A stretch of DNA of 64,000 bases from Akkermansiaceae bacterium. GTDB taxonomy: Bacteria > Verrucomicrobiota > Verrucomicrobiia > Verrucomicrobiales > Akkermansiaceae. The first letter of the stretch is position 1. Each line of letters begins with the position of its first letter. The stretch covers positions 62,001 to 126,000 of the forward strand of contig SUVL01000002.1 in assembly GCA_015062005.1 (NCBI GenBank), given 5' to 3'. A model generated the notes under the pieces. The model worked only from the letters and a program-made list of their open reading frames with translations. It was not told the origin of the DNA and searched no databases. The position numbers and the translations under genes are program-made. Of this stretch, positions 34,291 through 42,185 are shown in pieces.

Positions 34291-36432
34291 TTACTCCTTC
34301 TCGGCAGCTTCCTTAGCCTTGCGGTCGCGAGCCGCAGCGCGCATGGACATCTTGACGCGGCCCTTGTCATCAATACCGATGCACTTGGCGGTCACGATAT
34401 CGCCCACCTTCACCACATCCTCAGTCTTCTGGGTGCGGCCTTCGGCCAGCTCAGAGATGTGGATAAGGCCATCCTTGCCGGGCAGCACTTCCATGAAGGC
34501 ACCGAATTCCTTCGTGGACACAATCTTACCCTCGTAGGTCTCACCCACCTCAATCTCCTTGAACATGCGGTCGATGAGGTACAGGGCGCGTTCCACACCC
34601 TCCTGGCGGCTGCCATAAATGCGAACCGTGCCATCCTCCTCGATGTTGATATCCGTACCGGTCTCAGCCTGCAGAGCCTTGATATTCTTGCCGCCGGGGC
34701 CGATAAGCTCGCCGATGCGGTCCTGCGGAATGCTGGTGGACTCGATGCGCGGGGCATTCGGGCTCATAGCCTGCGGACCAGGGATGCAGGCATTCATGGT
34801 ATCGAGCACATCCAGGCGGCCCTTGCGGGCCAGGTGAATGGCGTCCTCCAGGATGTACAGCGGGATACCAGGCAGCTTGAGGTCCAGCTGGTAGCCGGTC
34901 ACACCCACGGAAGAACCGCAGAGCTTGAAGTCCATATCGCCATAGAAGTCCTCAGAACCGATGATGTCCAGCAGCGTCTTGTAACGCTTCGGCTCGCGGT
35001 CGCCCTCGTTCTCAAACTCGGTCACCAGACCGACGGAGATACCGGAAACCGGGCGCTTCAGCGGCACACCGGCAGCCAGCAGGGACATAGTGCCGGCGCA
35101 CACAGAAGCCATGGAGGTGGAACCGTTGGACTCCATAATCTCGGAAGACACGCGGATGGCGTAGGGGAAGTCGTTCTCATCCGGAATCACCGGGGCAATG
35201 GAGCGCTCAGCCAGGGCACCGTGGCCGATTTCGCGGCGGTTCTGACCACCGAAGCGGCCGGTCTCACCCACAGAGAACGGGGGGAAGTTGTAATGCAGGA
35301 TGAAGCGCTTCTCATCCACCGAACCGGTGTAGTTATCGAGGTACTGCTTCTCTTCCACGGGAGCCAGCGTAGCCAGGCACACAGACTTGGTCTCACCACG
35401 GGCAAAGAGAGCAGAACCATGCACCACCGGGGGCAGCACGTTCACCTCAGCCTGCAGCGGGCGCAGCTGCTTGATGGCGCGGCCATCAGCGCGCTTGTCC
35501 TGCTCCATGATGGAGATACGGAAAGCCTTCTTCTGAATGTACTCGAACACCTGCTCCACATCGAAATCGGTGGCCTCGGGGTAGGCAGCCTTGATAGCAA
35601 CCTCCACCTCATCGCGCAGGGCGCCGGTCTGCTTCTGGCGCTGAATCTTGTTCGGAGCATAGATAGCCTCCTCAATGCGGTCGCCAGCCACCTGGTAACC
35701 GATTTCCAGCAGCTCAGGCTTGGCCACCGTCAGCTCATACTCGCGCTTGGGCTTGCCGCAGATGCCGCGCAGCTCTTCCTGGGCAGCACAGATCTTGGCC
35801 ACATTCTTCTGAGCAAAGTGCAGAGCGGCGATAAAGTCTTCCTCCGGCAGCTCCTTGGCGGAACCTTCAATCATGATTACCTGGTCCTTGGAACCGGCAT
35901 ACACCAGGTCAAGGTCAGATTCGGCACGCTGGGAGTTCGTGGGGTTAATCACAAACTCGCCATCAATACGCCCCACGCGCACAGCGCCCACGGGCTCAGC
36001 AAAGGGGAGGTCAGAAATCACACAGGCAGCAGAAGCGCCGTTGATGCTCAGGATATCCGGCTCATTCTCGCCGTCAGCAGCCATGAGCAGGGAAATCACC
36101 TGCGTATCGTAGAAATAACCCTTCGGGAACATAGGACGCAGCGGGCGGTCCGTCATGCGGCAGGTCAGGATTTCCTTCTCCGTGGGGCGACCTTCGCGCT
36201 TGAAGTAACCACCGGGGAACATACCCGCAGCAGCGGCCTTTTCCTTATACTCCACCGAAAGCGGGAAGAAGGTCTGACCTTCCTTAATCTTGGTAGCGCT
36301 CACTACGGTGACCAGCACCACGGTATCACCACAACGGACGGTAACGGCACCATCGGCCAGAAGGGCAAGCTTGCCCGTTTCAATGGTGATGGGGTTTGTG
36401 CCAACGGCACAAGTAACGGAATGTATACTCAT
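34291..36432 (-). CDS. pnp: Polyribonucleotide nucleotidyltransferase (PNPase)
   Basis: A 713-residue phosphorolytic 3'-5' exoribonuclease. Two RNase PH-like domains (GRADGRAI-type second core, here QDKRADGRAIKQLRPL; FPPFSVGETGRFGGQNRREIGHGALAERSI), then a KH domain (IPQDRIGELIGPGGKNIKALQAETGTDINIEEDG) and an S1 domain (GETYEGKIVSTKEFGAFMEVLPGKDGLIHISEL). It acts in RNA decay, probably with the RNase E/G above. I use the ATG at 36432 (MSIHSVTCAVG), which follows an A-rich segment; the open frame extends 61 codons upstream, but that part is not protein-like. rpsO is not adjacent. Confidence 0.95.
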   Translation of the reverse strand: MSIHSVTCAVGTNPITIETGKLALLADGAVTVRCGDTVVLVTVVSATKIKEGQTFFPLSVEYKEKAAAAGMFPGGYFKREGRPTEKEILTCRMTDRPLRPMFPKGYFYDTQVISLLMAADGENEPDILSINGASAACVISDLPFAEPVGAVRVGRIDGEFVINPTNSQRAESDLDLVYAGSKDQVIMIEGSAKELPEEDFIAALHFAQKNVAKICAAQEELRGICGKPKREYELTVAKPELLEIGYQVAGDRIEEAIYAPNKIQRQKQTGALRDEVEVAIKAAYPEATDFDVEQVFEYIQKKAFRISIMEQDKRADGRAIKQLRPLQAEVNVLPPVVHGSALFARGETKSVCLATLAPVEEKQYLDNYTGSVDEKRFILHYNFPPFSVGETGRFGGQNRREIGHGALAERSIAPVIPDENDFPYAIRVSSEIMESNGSTSMASVCAGTMSLLAAGVPLKRPVSGISVGLVTEFENEGDREPKRYKTLLDIIGSEDFYGDMDFKLCGSSVGVTGYQLDLKLPGIPLYILEDAIHLARKGRLDVLDTMNACIPGPQAMSPNAPRIESTSIPQDRIGELIGPGGKNIKALQAETGTDINIEEDGTVRIYGSRQEGVERALYLIDRMFKEIEVGETYEGKIVSTKEFGAFMEVLPGKDGLIHISELAEGRTQKTEDVVKVGDIVTAKCIGIDDKGRVKMSMRAAARDRKAKEAAEKE

Positions 36433-36480
36433 TTTTATTTTCTTTCTCTTCTGAATGCCGGTTCCATCTGCACCGCCGGA

Positions 36481-36494
36481 GGCCGGTACCGGCC
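36481..36494. promoter_or_regulatory. 14-bp palindrome in the pnp leader
   Basis: GGCCGGTACCGGCC is a perfect palindrome 49 nt upstream of the pnp ATG, flanked by GGA and TCC that extend the possible hairpin. pnp leaders in other bacteria carry a hairpin used in autoregulation; that role here is a guess. Confidence 0.35.
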
Positions 36495-36644
36495 GCTGCC
36501 TCCTTTGGTTCCGTGGAGCAGAATCACGTGCTTCCTGCCCCACTCGCCCCGCCACCGCTGATAAACAACGGCAACGAGCCGCGGCCATTTTACACACCCA
36601 CGCCGCACAGCGCAAGCAAATAATTCAACCCGAAGCGTTTTGGC

Positions 36645-36673
36645 TTCACAGATGACGGTTTTTCCTGTATAGT
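36645..36673 (+). promoter_or_regulatory. Sigma70-type promoter of radC
   Basis: TTCACA (36645-36650), 17-nt spacer, TATAGT (36668-36673), and 10 nt to the ATG at 36684. Confidence 0.6.
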
Positions 36674-36683
36674 GAAGCTGCGT

Positions 36684-37397
36684 ATGGAAAGCGACACCCC
36701 GAAACTCCTGGATATGTCCGCAGATGACCGCCCCCGCGAGAAACTGCTGTCGAAAGGCCGCTCCTCCCTGAGCGATGAAGAACTCATCGCCATCTTCCTG
36801 CGCACTGGTCTGAAGGGCTGCAATGTACTGGAACTCGCCGCCCGGCTCAAGCGCGCCGCCGGCTCGCTCACCGCCCTGGGGAGCATGGAAGCCCGCGAAA
36901 TCAGCAAATGCTGCAAGGGTATCGGCTCCGCAAAAGCAGCCACTCTGGCCGCCGTTTTCGAGCTCGGTCACCGGGCCGTCAAAGAACAACTCACGCGCGA
37001 GGACCTGAGCAATCCCGAAACGGTCTACCAGTACCTGGCCGGTGATTTACGCTATGAACAGCAGGAAAACTTCGTTGTGCTCCTGCTGGATACGCGCCGC
37101 CACCTCATCCGCCGCTGCACCATTTCCAAAGGCACCCTGAACCGCACCATGGTACACCCGCGCGATGTCTTCCGCGAGGCCATCATCTGCAACGCCTGCT
37201 CCATCATCATCTCTCACAACCACCCCAGTGGCGATGTCTCCCCCAGCAAACTGGATCGCGAACTGACCCGTGAACTCGTCGATGCCGGGAAAGCCATCCA
37301 CATCCCCATCCTGGACCACATCATCATCGGCACCGATAACGGCGCCAACATCCTGCCCTATTTCAGCTTCCGCGAACACGGCCTCATCATCTCATGA
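36684..37397 (+). CDS. radC: RadC/JAMM-domain protein
   Basis: A 237-residue RadC. The N-terminal UPF0758 region has DRPREKLLSKGRSSLSDEELIAIFLRTG and a helix-hairpin-helix (CCKGIGSAKAATLAA). The C-terminal JAMM/MPN metalloprotease-like domain carries the metal motif SHNHPSGDVSPSKLD. RadC is widespread and its role (once linked to repair, now doubtful) is not known. ATG at 36684 is used because the promoter places the transcript start just before it; a GTG at 36672 overlaps the -10. The stop overlaps the TatD start (ATGA). Confidence 0.92.
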   Translation: MESDTPKLLDMSADDRPREKLLSKGRSSLSDEELIAIFLRTGLKGCNVLELAARLKRAAGSLTALGSMEAREISKCCKGIGSAKAATLAAVFELGHRAVKEQLTREDLSNPETVYQYLAGDLRYEQQENFVVLLLDTRRHLIRRCTISKGTLNRTMVHPRDVFREAIICNACSIIISHNHPSGDVSPSKLDRELTRELVDAGKAIHIPILDHIIIGTDNGANILPYFSFREHGLIIS

Positions 37398-38005
37398 AGG
37401 ACTACCACACCCACCACCCCAGCCCCCACGGCGGCTATATCTGCGCAGTCACCCGTGCCGACTGGGAACGCATTTCCTGCGCCGAAGGCATGATTCCCTG
37501 CTTCGGCGTACACCCCTGGCACGCCCACGCGGCAGACCCCGCCGAGCTCGCCTTTGAGCTGGATGACTGGCTTACCCGCCAGCCGCAGGCCGGGGTGGGG
37601 GAAACCGGGCTCGATGCCTCGCCCAAACACGCAGGCACGCTGGAAGCCCAGCGGCTCCTGCTGCATATCCACCTGGGGGCCGCATTCCGGCATGAGCGTC
37701 TCGTGCAGCTGCACGGCGTGCAGGCATGGTCAGAACTTCTCGAAATATTGCGCGAACGCCACCGCTGCGGCACCCTGCCCCGCTTCCTGCTGCACGCCTG
37801 GAATGGCCCGCATGAGATGGCCCGCGAGTTCCTGCAGCTGGGCGCCTTCTTCAGCGTGGGGCTGCGCGAGCTCAGCCACTCCAGGGCTGCGGAGCGCTAC
37901 GCTCGCATCCCCGAGGGCCGCCTCTTCCCGGAAACCGATGACCACCCCGAAAACTGGGCCCGCACAGTGGCCCTCCTCGGCCTCATGCGCGGCGGATTGA
38001 AATAA
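37394..38005 (+). CDS. TatD-family metal-dependent hydrolase (short)
   Basis: A 203-residue amidohydrolase-fold protein. It begins MKDYHTHHPSP, the metal-binding H-x-H of TatD; 'PCFGVHPWHA' (His), 'AGVGETGLDASPK' (Glu), the His in 'LHAWNG', and the late Asp in 'FPETDDHPE' complete the usual ligand set. TatD enzymes are typically 250-265 residues; this one is shortened in the middle. Members are Mg-dependent DNases or deacylases. It is translationally coupled to radC. Confidence 0.85.
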   Translation: MKDYHTHHPSPHGGYICAVTRADWERISCAEGMIPCFGVHPWHAHAADPAELAFELDDWLTRQPQAGVGETGLDASPKHAGTLEAQRLLLHIHLGAAFRHERLVQLHGVQAWSELLEILRERHRCGTLPRFLLHAWNGPHEMAREFLQLGAFFSVGLRELSHSRAAERYARIPEGRLFPETDDHPENWARTVALLGLMRGGLK

Positions 38006-38053
38006 GCCGGGCCCTGAGCAACGGAGGCCGGAAACCCGGATACTTTCCCGGCA

Positions 38054-38983
38054 TCACTCCGATTGCTCTGCAATGATATAATGCGGGCGGCGCTTGATTT
38101 CCAGGTACATTTTGGAGATATACTGCCCGATAATTCCCACGCAGAAAAGCTGCACACCACTCAGCAGCACAACAATACAGACCATGGAGGTCCAGCCGTC
38201 CACCGAGCTGTGCCACAGAATCTGGCGCACACAGAGGCACACAATAATCACCAGCGCCACCAGCATGCACAGCATCCCCAGCAGCGATGCCAGCGCCAGC
38301 GGCACCGTGGTGAAAGCCACGATACCCTCCAGAGAGTATTTGAACAACCTCCAGAACGACCACTTGGTCTCCCCTGCCACACGCTCCACATTTTCAAACT
38401 CAATCCACTTGGTGCGGAAACCAATCCATTCATACAAGCCCTTGGAGAAGCGGTTATACTCCGGCATGGAAAGCAAGGCATCCACAGCCTTGCGGGAAAG
38501 CAGCTTATAATCGCGAGCCCCATCCACCAGCTGAGTGCGCGAAACCATATTGATGAGCCGGTAGAACATCCGCGCAAAAAAGGAACGGATAGGCGGCTCC
38601 CCCTGGCGGGTAGTGCGGCGGGTACCGGCACAGTCAAAACCTTCTTCCCTCACCGCTCGCAGCATCTCCGGCAGGAGTGCGGGCGGATCCTGCAAATCTG
38701 CGTCCATCACCGCCACATAATCCCCTCCGGCCGCCTCGAACCCCGCCAGCATGGCACTTTCCTTACCAAAGTTGCGGGAGAAGGAAATATAACGCACGCA
38801 ATCATACTGGTCAGCCAGCTCCCGGATAACAGGCAGGGTATTATCCGAACTACCATCGTTCACGAATATCACCTCCGCCTGCACATCTCCCAGGGTGGAT
38901 ATCACCCGGGCAAGCTCTGCCATGAACGGATACAGAGCTTCCTGTTCATTATAACATGGCACAACAAGGGAGAGGAGCGGCAT
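38054..38983 (-). CDS. GtrB/DPM-type glycosyltransferase family 2 membrane protein
   Basis: A 309-residue enzyme that moves a sugar from a nucleotide donor to a polyprenyl phosphate. The GT-A domain has PLLSLVVPCYNEQEALYPF, FVNDGSSDNTL and the D-x-D motif AVMDADLQDPPALLPEM. Two membrane helices follow (about residues 232-290: GIVAFTTVPLALASLLGMLCMLVALVIIV and 'VCIVVLLSGVQLFCVGIIGQYI'), and the ending QYISKMYLEIKRRPHYII is characteristic of GtrB/ArnC-like proteins. Substrate unknown. Its promoter ends 6 nt before the ATG. Confidence 0.93.
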   Translation of the reverse strand: MPLLSLVVPCYNEQEALYPFMAELARVISTLGDVQAEVIFVNDGSSDNTLPVIRELADQYDCVRYISFSRNFGKESAMLAGFEAAGGDYVAVMDADLQDPPALLPEMLRAVREEGFDCAGTRRTTRQGEPPIRSFFARMFYRLINMVSRTQLVDGARDYKLLSRKAVDALLSMPEYNRFSKGLYEWIGFRTKWIEFENVERVAGETKWSFWRLFKYSLEGIVAFTTVPLALASLLGMLCMLVALVIIVCLCVRQILWHSSVDGWTSMVCIVVLLSGVQLFCVGIIGQYISKMYLEIKRRPHYIIAEQSE

Positions 38984-38989
38984 GAGCGC

Positions 38990-39018
38990 ATTATATGCTT
39001 ACCCGCACACGTTGGCAA
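38990..39018 (-). promoter_or_regulatory. Sigma70 promoter of the GtrB-like gene, leaderless
   Basis: Minus strand TTGCCA (39013-39018), 17-nt spacer, TATAAT (38990-38995), then only 6 nt to the ATG at 38983. The -35 lies in the T-run of the upstream terminator. Confidence 0.75.
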
Positions 39019-39048
39019 GAAAAAAGCCTGCCCCCTCAGGGCAGGCTT
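39017..39048 (-). terminator. Rho-independent terminator of the tail-specific protease gene
   Basis: 10-bp stem AAGCCTGCCC (39024-39033) / GGGCAGGCTT (39039-39048), followed on the minus strand by TTTTTTCTT. Confidence 0.9.
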
Positions 39049-39072
39049 GAAATTGTCGGGAACACCTTCTTA

Positions 39073-41286
39073 TCAGGGCATATCCACCATATCCTTGACG
39101 ATGTGGAGCGCCTCTCGGAGAACCGGATCGAGTTTGGACGGATACTCGGGAGTCTCCGTCAACTCATCCTCGGGGTCCTCATTCTCATCCATATACTCAT
39201 CATCATCATCCTTGGAAGCAATCGGGAGCTGGGGCAACTTCACATCCGCCAGCTTCAAGCGGTAGATAGTGAGGTTCTTCTCATCATCCGCCGCCATTTG
39301 CTCATAGCGGGCCTTGCGCTCAGCATCCATCGCCTTCTTGCGTTCCAGAAGCTGGGCGTTTTCTGCCTGGCGCTCAGCCTTGTTGAGAGACACAGCATTC
39401 TTCTCCTGGCGTTCGCGGGCACGCTCAATATCCTCCCGGGTATACTGCATGTCCTTATCCTGCGCCATGCGGGCCTGGCTGCGAGCCATCAGCTCCGGCA
39501 GGATGCGGGCAATGCGGCTGTTCTTCACATAACCACCGGCACGGGGAATTTCATCGTACGGCATTGCATAGTCCTGCTCCCCTTCACCCAGGCGGAGACC
39601 AGCCGTCACCGTAGGCAGCACGATATCACTGGCCACACCCTTAAGCTGGGTGGACGCACCGCCCACGCGGTAGAACTTCTGCGTAGTGACCTTAATCATG
39701 CCGCAGCCCTCACGGGAAGTGAAGTAAGGCATGTAATCTGCCAGGCCGCGGGGCACCTGTACCGTCCCCTTACCATAGCTCGCTTCATCGCCCACAATCA
39801 CCGCGCGGCCGTAGTCTGCCATGGCACCGGCAAAAATTTCGGAGGCTGAAGCACTCAGCTTGTTGATGATGACCACCAGCTGGCCGTTGTACAGCGGGCG
39901 GCCGCTCACCGTGAGACGCTCCACATGGGCGCGGGAATCCTTCACCTGCACCACGGGGCCGGCACCGGTAAAGAAGCCCACCATCTTGCGCACCTCATCC
40001 AGCGAACCACCGCCATTGAAGCGCAGGTCGAGCACAATCCCTTCCACCTTCTCCTGCATCATACGGCGCAGAATCTTCTTCACGTCCGCCGCGCAGTGTA
40101 CATCACCATCATCCAGGTCAATATAGAACGAAGGCAGGGTCAACACACCCAGGCGGTAAGTGCGGTCACCCTCCTTCATATCAATGATACGGCCGCTGGC
40201 CAGCTCTTCAGACATGGGAATCTCATCGCGCACAATGGACACAACCTTTTCCTCGCCCGTATCTGCACTCTGCACGCGCAGCTTCACCGCCTCGCCCTTC
40301 TGGCCGCGAATCAGGTCCACCACCTTGTCAATGCTCAGGAACATCACATCCGTCCAGTTATCGTCGCCATGCTGGGCCACCGCCACAATGCGGTCCCCCA
40401 GCTGGAGCTGGCCGGACTTGGCCGCAGGCCCCCCCTTCACAATACCTTCAATAGTCGTAGAGCCATCGTCATCGGACTGCAGCTTGGCGCCGATACCCAC
40501 GATGGAAGCCTTAATCATATCCTTGAAGCGCTGTTCCTCGCGGGCGCCCATGTAGTCGCTGTGCGGGTCGTACACATGCGCCACAGCATTCAGCAGGTAG
40601 GAAACCATGTCTTCTCGGTCAGCCTCCTGAATCTCATTGCGCATGCGCTTGATGCGGGCCAGCATCTTATCCGTGACCGACATTTCCTTGTCCACCGGTG
40701 AAGGCTTGCCCTTCTCTGCTGCCAGCGCTGCCAGATTCTCGCGGCGGATTACCTCCGTCAGAATCATATCCTCCACCTGGTCGCGCCAGACCTGGTCCAG
40801 CTCAGCCGCATTCTTCGCCCTCGGCAGCTTGCGGCGCGTGCGCGGCACTGTGCGGTCAGAATCAAAGGCGGGCATCTTCTGCGAATACTCCTGGAGCAGT
40901 TTTTCAGCCTGGGCAATGCGGGGCAGCGCTCGCTCACTGAAATACGCATACAATTCCTCAGCCAGTCTGGTCGTCTGGTTAGCCAGCAGGTAATCACCAA
41001 AGCTGCTGGCGTACCGCTCGCGCAGGTAATCCACATCCTCCTGAGTCAGGAAAAGGTGCTGCATATCCAGAGTCTGCACGTAGCAATCCAGGAACTGCTG
41101 GTACAAGTCCTGAGAGAAACGAGCTCGTGAAAAGTGCGCATTCTGCAGCACCAGGGAAAACTGCTTACCTATAATATCATAATCCGGTTCCGCCTGGCTC
41201 ACCGATGTGCAGGACACCAGGGCGGCCAGCGCCGTCATCCCCAACACTCGCGCACGGGTTCTCCAACTTCCAAAAATCGTTTTCAT
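39073..41286 (-). CDS. Carboxy-terminal processing (tail-specific) protease
   Basis: A 737-residue Prc/Tsp-type S41 protease. It has a signal ending in a lipobox-like LVSC near residue 25, a large N-terminal helical region, a PDZ domain (about 245-335: VGIGAKLQSDDDGSTTIEGIVKGGPAAKSGQLQLGDRI), and the S41 core with the Ser in NKLSASASEIFAGAM and the Lys in SYGKGTVQ. The C-terminal DUF3340 region is long and charged, as in E. coli Prc, ending in an acidic tail. Prc trims or degrades periplasmic proteins, including peptidoglycan enzymes. ATG at 41286 (MKTIFGSW) gives the best signal peptide; a Met five codons upstream is possible. Confidence 0.94.
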   Translation of the reverse strand: MKTIFGSWRTRARVLGMTALAALVSCTSVSQAEPDYDIIGKQFSLVLQNAHFSRARFSQDLYQQFLDCYVQTLDMQHLFLTQEDVDYLRERYASSFGDYLLANQTTRLAEELYAYFSERALPRIAQAEKLLQEYSQKMPAFDSDRTVPRTRRKLPRAKNAAELDQVWRDQVEDMILTEVIRRENLAALAAEKGKPSPVDKEMSVTDKMLARIKRMRNEIQEADREDMVSYLLNAVAHVYDPHSDYMGAREEQRFKDMIKASIVGIGAKLQSDDDGSTTIEGIVKGGPAAKSGQLQLGDRIVAVAQHGDDNWTDVMFLSIDKVVDLIRGQKGEAVKLRVQSADTGEEKVVSIVRDEIPMSEELASGRIIDMKEGDRTYRLGVLTLPSFYIDLDDGDVHCAADVKKILRRMMQEKVEGIVLDLRFNGGGSLDEVRKMVGFFTGAGPVVQVKDSRAHVERLTVSGRPLYNGQLVVIINKLSASASEIFAGAMADYGRAVIVGDEASYGKGTVQVPRGLADYMPYFTSREGCGMIKVTTQKFYRVGGASTQLKGVASDIVLPTVTAGLRLGEGEQDYAMPYDEIPRAGGYVKNSRIARILPELMARSQARMAQDKDMQYTREDIERARERQEKNAVSLNKAERQAENAQLLERKKAMDAERKARYEQMAADDEKNLTIYRLKLADVKLPQLPIASKDDDDEYMDENEDPEDELTETPEYPSKLDPVLREALHIVKDMVDMP

Positions 41287-41427
41287 ATCAGATAGTATCA
41301 TTCCGGCTTCACTTCACACGCGAAGCCATCCTCTTACTTTATTCTATACACGAGCATGCCCCGGGTTCTGTCACGAAACTCAAAGCATGACAGAACACCG
41401 AAGCGAGCCTGAATGAACAGGAATCTC

Positions 41428-41841
41428 TCAATCCTTCTTCCGGCGCGGGCGAACGGCTTTCACCAGTTTGCAACCCATCACCGCTGCAAGATCACGCACG
41501 CTCGACTCCAACGCCGCCACACGGGACTTCGCATTCTTCAGTGCGGACTCCAGACGCGTGGCCCGCGTCTTTGCCGTGCGAGCCTCGATGCGGGCCTTGC
41601 GGAGCTCATCCTTCACATCATCAGGAGTCACCTCCACCTTGCGGCGCCCGGGACGCGTACTGGCAAATCTCTCCAGGATGGCATCCTCAGCCTGCTTTTT
41701 CCACAGTGATACAAGGGTCGGCGCAATGTTCTTTTCCTTGGCAATCTTCTGAATCGTCGTCTTGCGATTCATAACAGCGAGAATGATTTCCGTCTTCTCC
41801 TCCGCAGTGTAAGGAGTGCGTGTTCTTGTTTTTTCAGACAT
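41428..41841 (-). CDS. Orphan transposase-type HTH protein with basic coiled-coil tail
   Basis: A 137-residue protein. Residues 8-60 (TPYTAEEKTEIILAVMNRKTTIQKIAKEKNIAPTLVSLWKKQAED) match the helix-turn-helix of IS3/IS911 OrfA (HTH_Tnp_1). A basic coiled coil follows and the protein ends KAVRPRRKKD. No OrfB integrase, no frameshift signal and no terminal inverted repeats are nearby, so it is likely a domesticated DNA-binding protein or a remnant. Its own promoter is visible upstream. Confidence 0.75.
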   Translation of the reverse strand: MSEKTRTRTPYTAEEKTEIILAVMNRKTTIQKIAKEKNIAPTLVSLWKKQAEDAILERFASTRPGRRKVEVTPDDVKDELRKARIEARTAKTRATRLESALKNAKSRVAALESSVRDLAAVMGCKLVKAVRPRRKKD

Positions 41842-41866
41842 GGTAAACTAAGAGAATATGCACTAT

Positions 41867-41895
41867 TTAATACTATGTTTTTTTCACCATATCAA
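41867..41895 (-). promoter_or_regulatory. Promoter of the orphan HTH gene
   Basis: Minus strand TTGATA (41890-41895), 17-nt spacer, TATTAA (41867-41872), 25 nt before the ATG. Confidence 0.5.
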
Positions 41896-42068
41896 GCATA
41901 TATTCAGCAATGTCATCAATTACTGACACAACACACTTATTTTTTTTATTCTCCCGCACCCATCCTGCCTTTTTTTTAAGAAACGGTTAATAGAATACCG
42001 CTATGCGCCGCGCCCCCCACTCTGCCCGGACCGCTACGCTTACACTACAACATCACGCCAAAAATGGA

Positions 42069-42098
42069 TTGACATCAAGGAACAGCGAATGATATAAG
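42069..42098 (+). promoter_or_regulatory. Promoter of the ankyrin gene
   Basis: TTGACA (42069-42074), 18-nt spacer, TATAAG (42093-42098), about 85 nt before the ankyrin ATG. The rest of the 41842-42185 gap is AT-rich on its left side and shows nothing else. Confidence 0.5.
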
Positions 42099-42185
42099 AA
42101 AGCAACACGCCTGCCATACACAGAAGAAGAGGCTTAAATTCACCTCCCAAGCGGCGAAAGAAAGGTGCCCGTTTAATAAAGAAAG

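Noticed and set aside
34264..36561. Open frame of 765 codons antisense to pnp
   Set aside because: Shadow of a GC-rich coding gene; His/Leu/Gly-rich translation with no motif, while the other strand is a complete PNPase.
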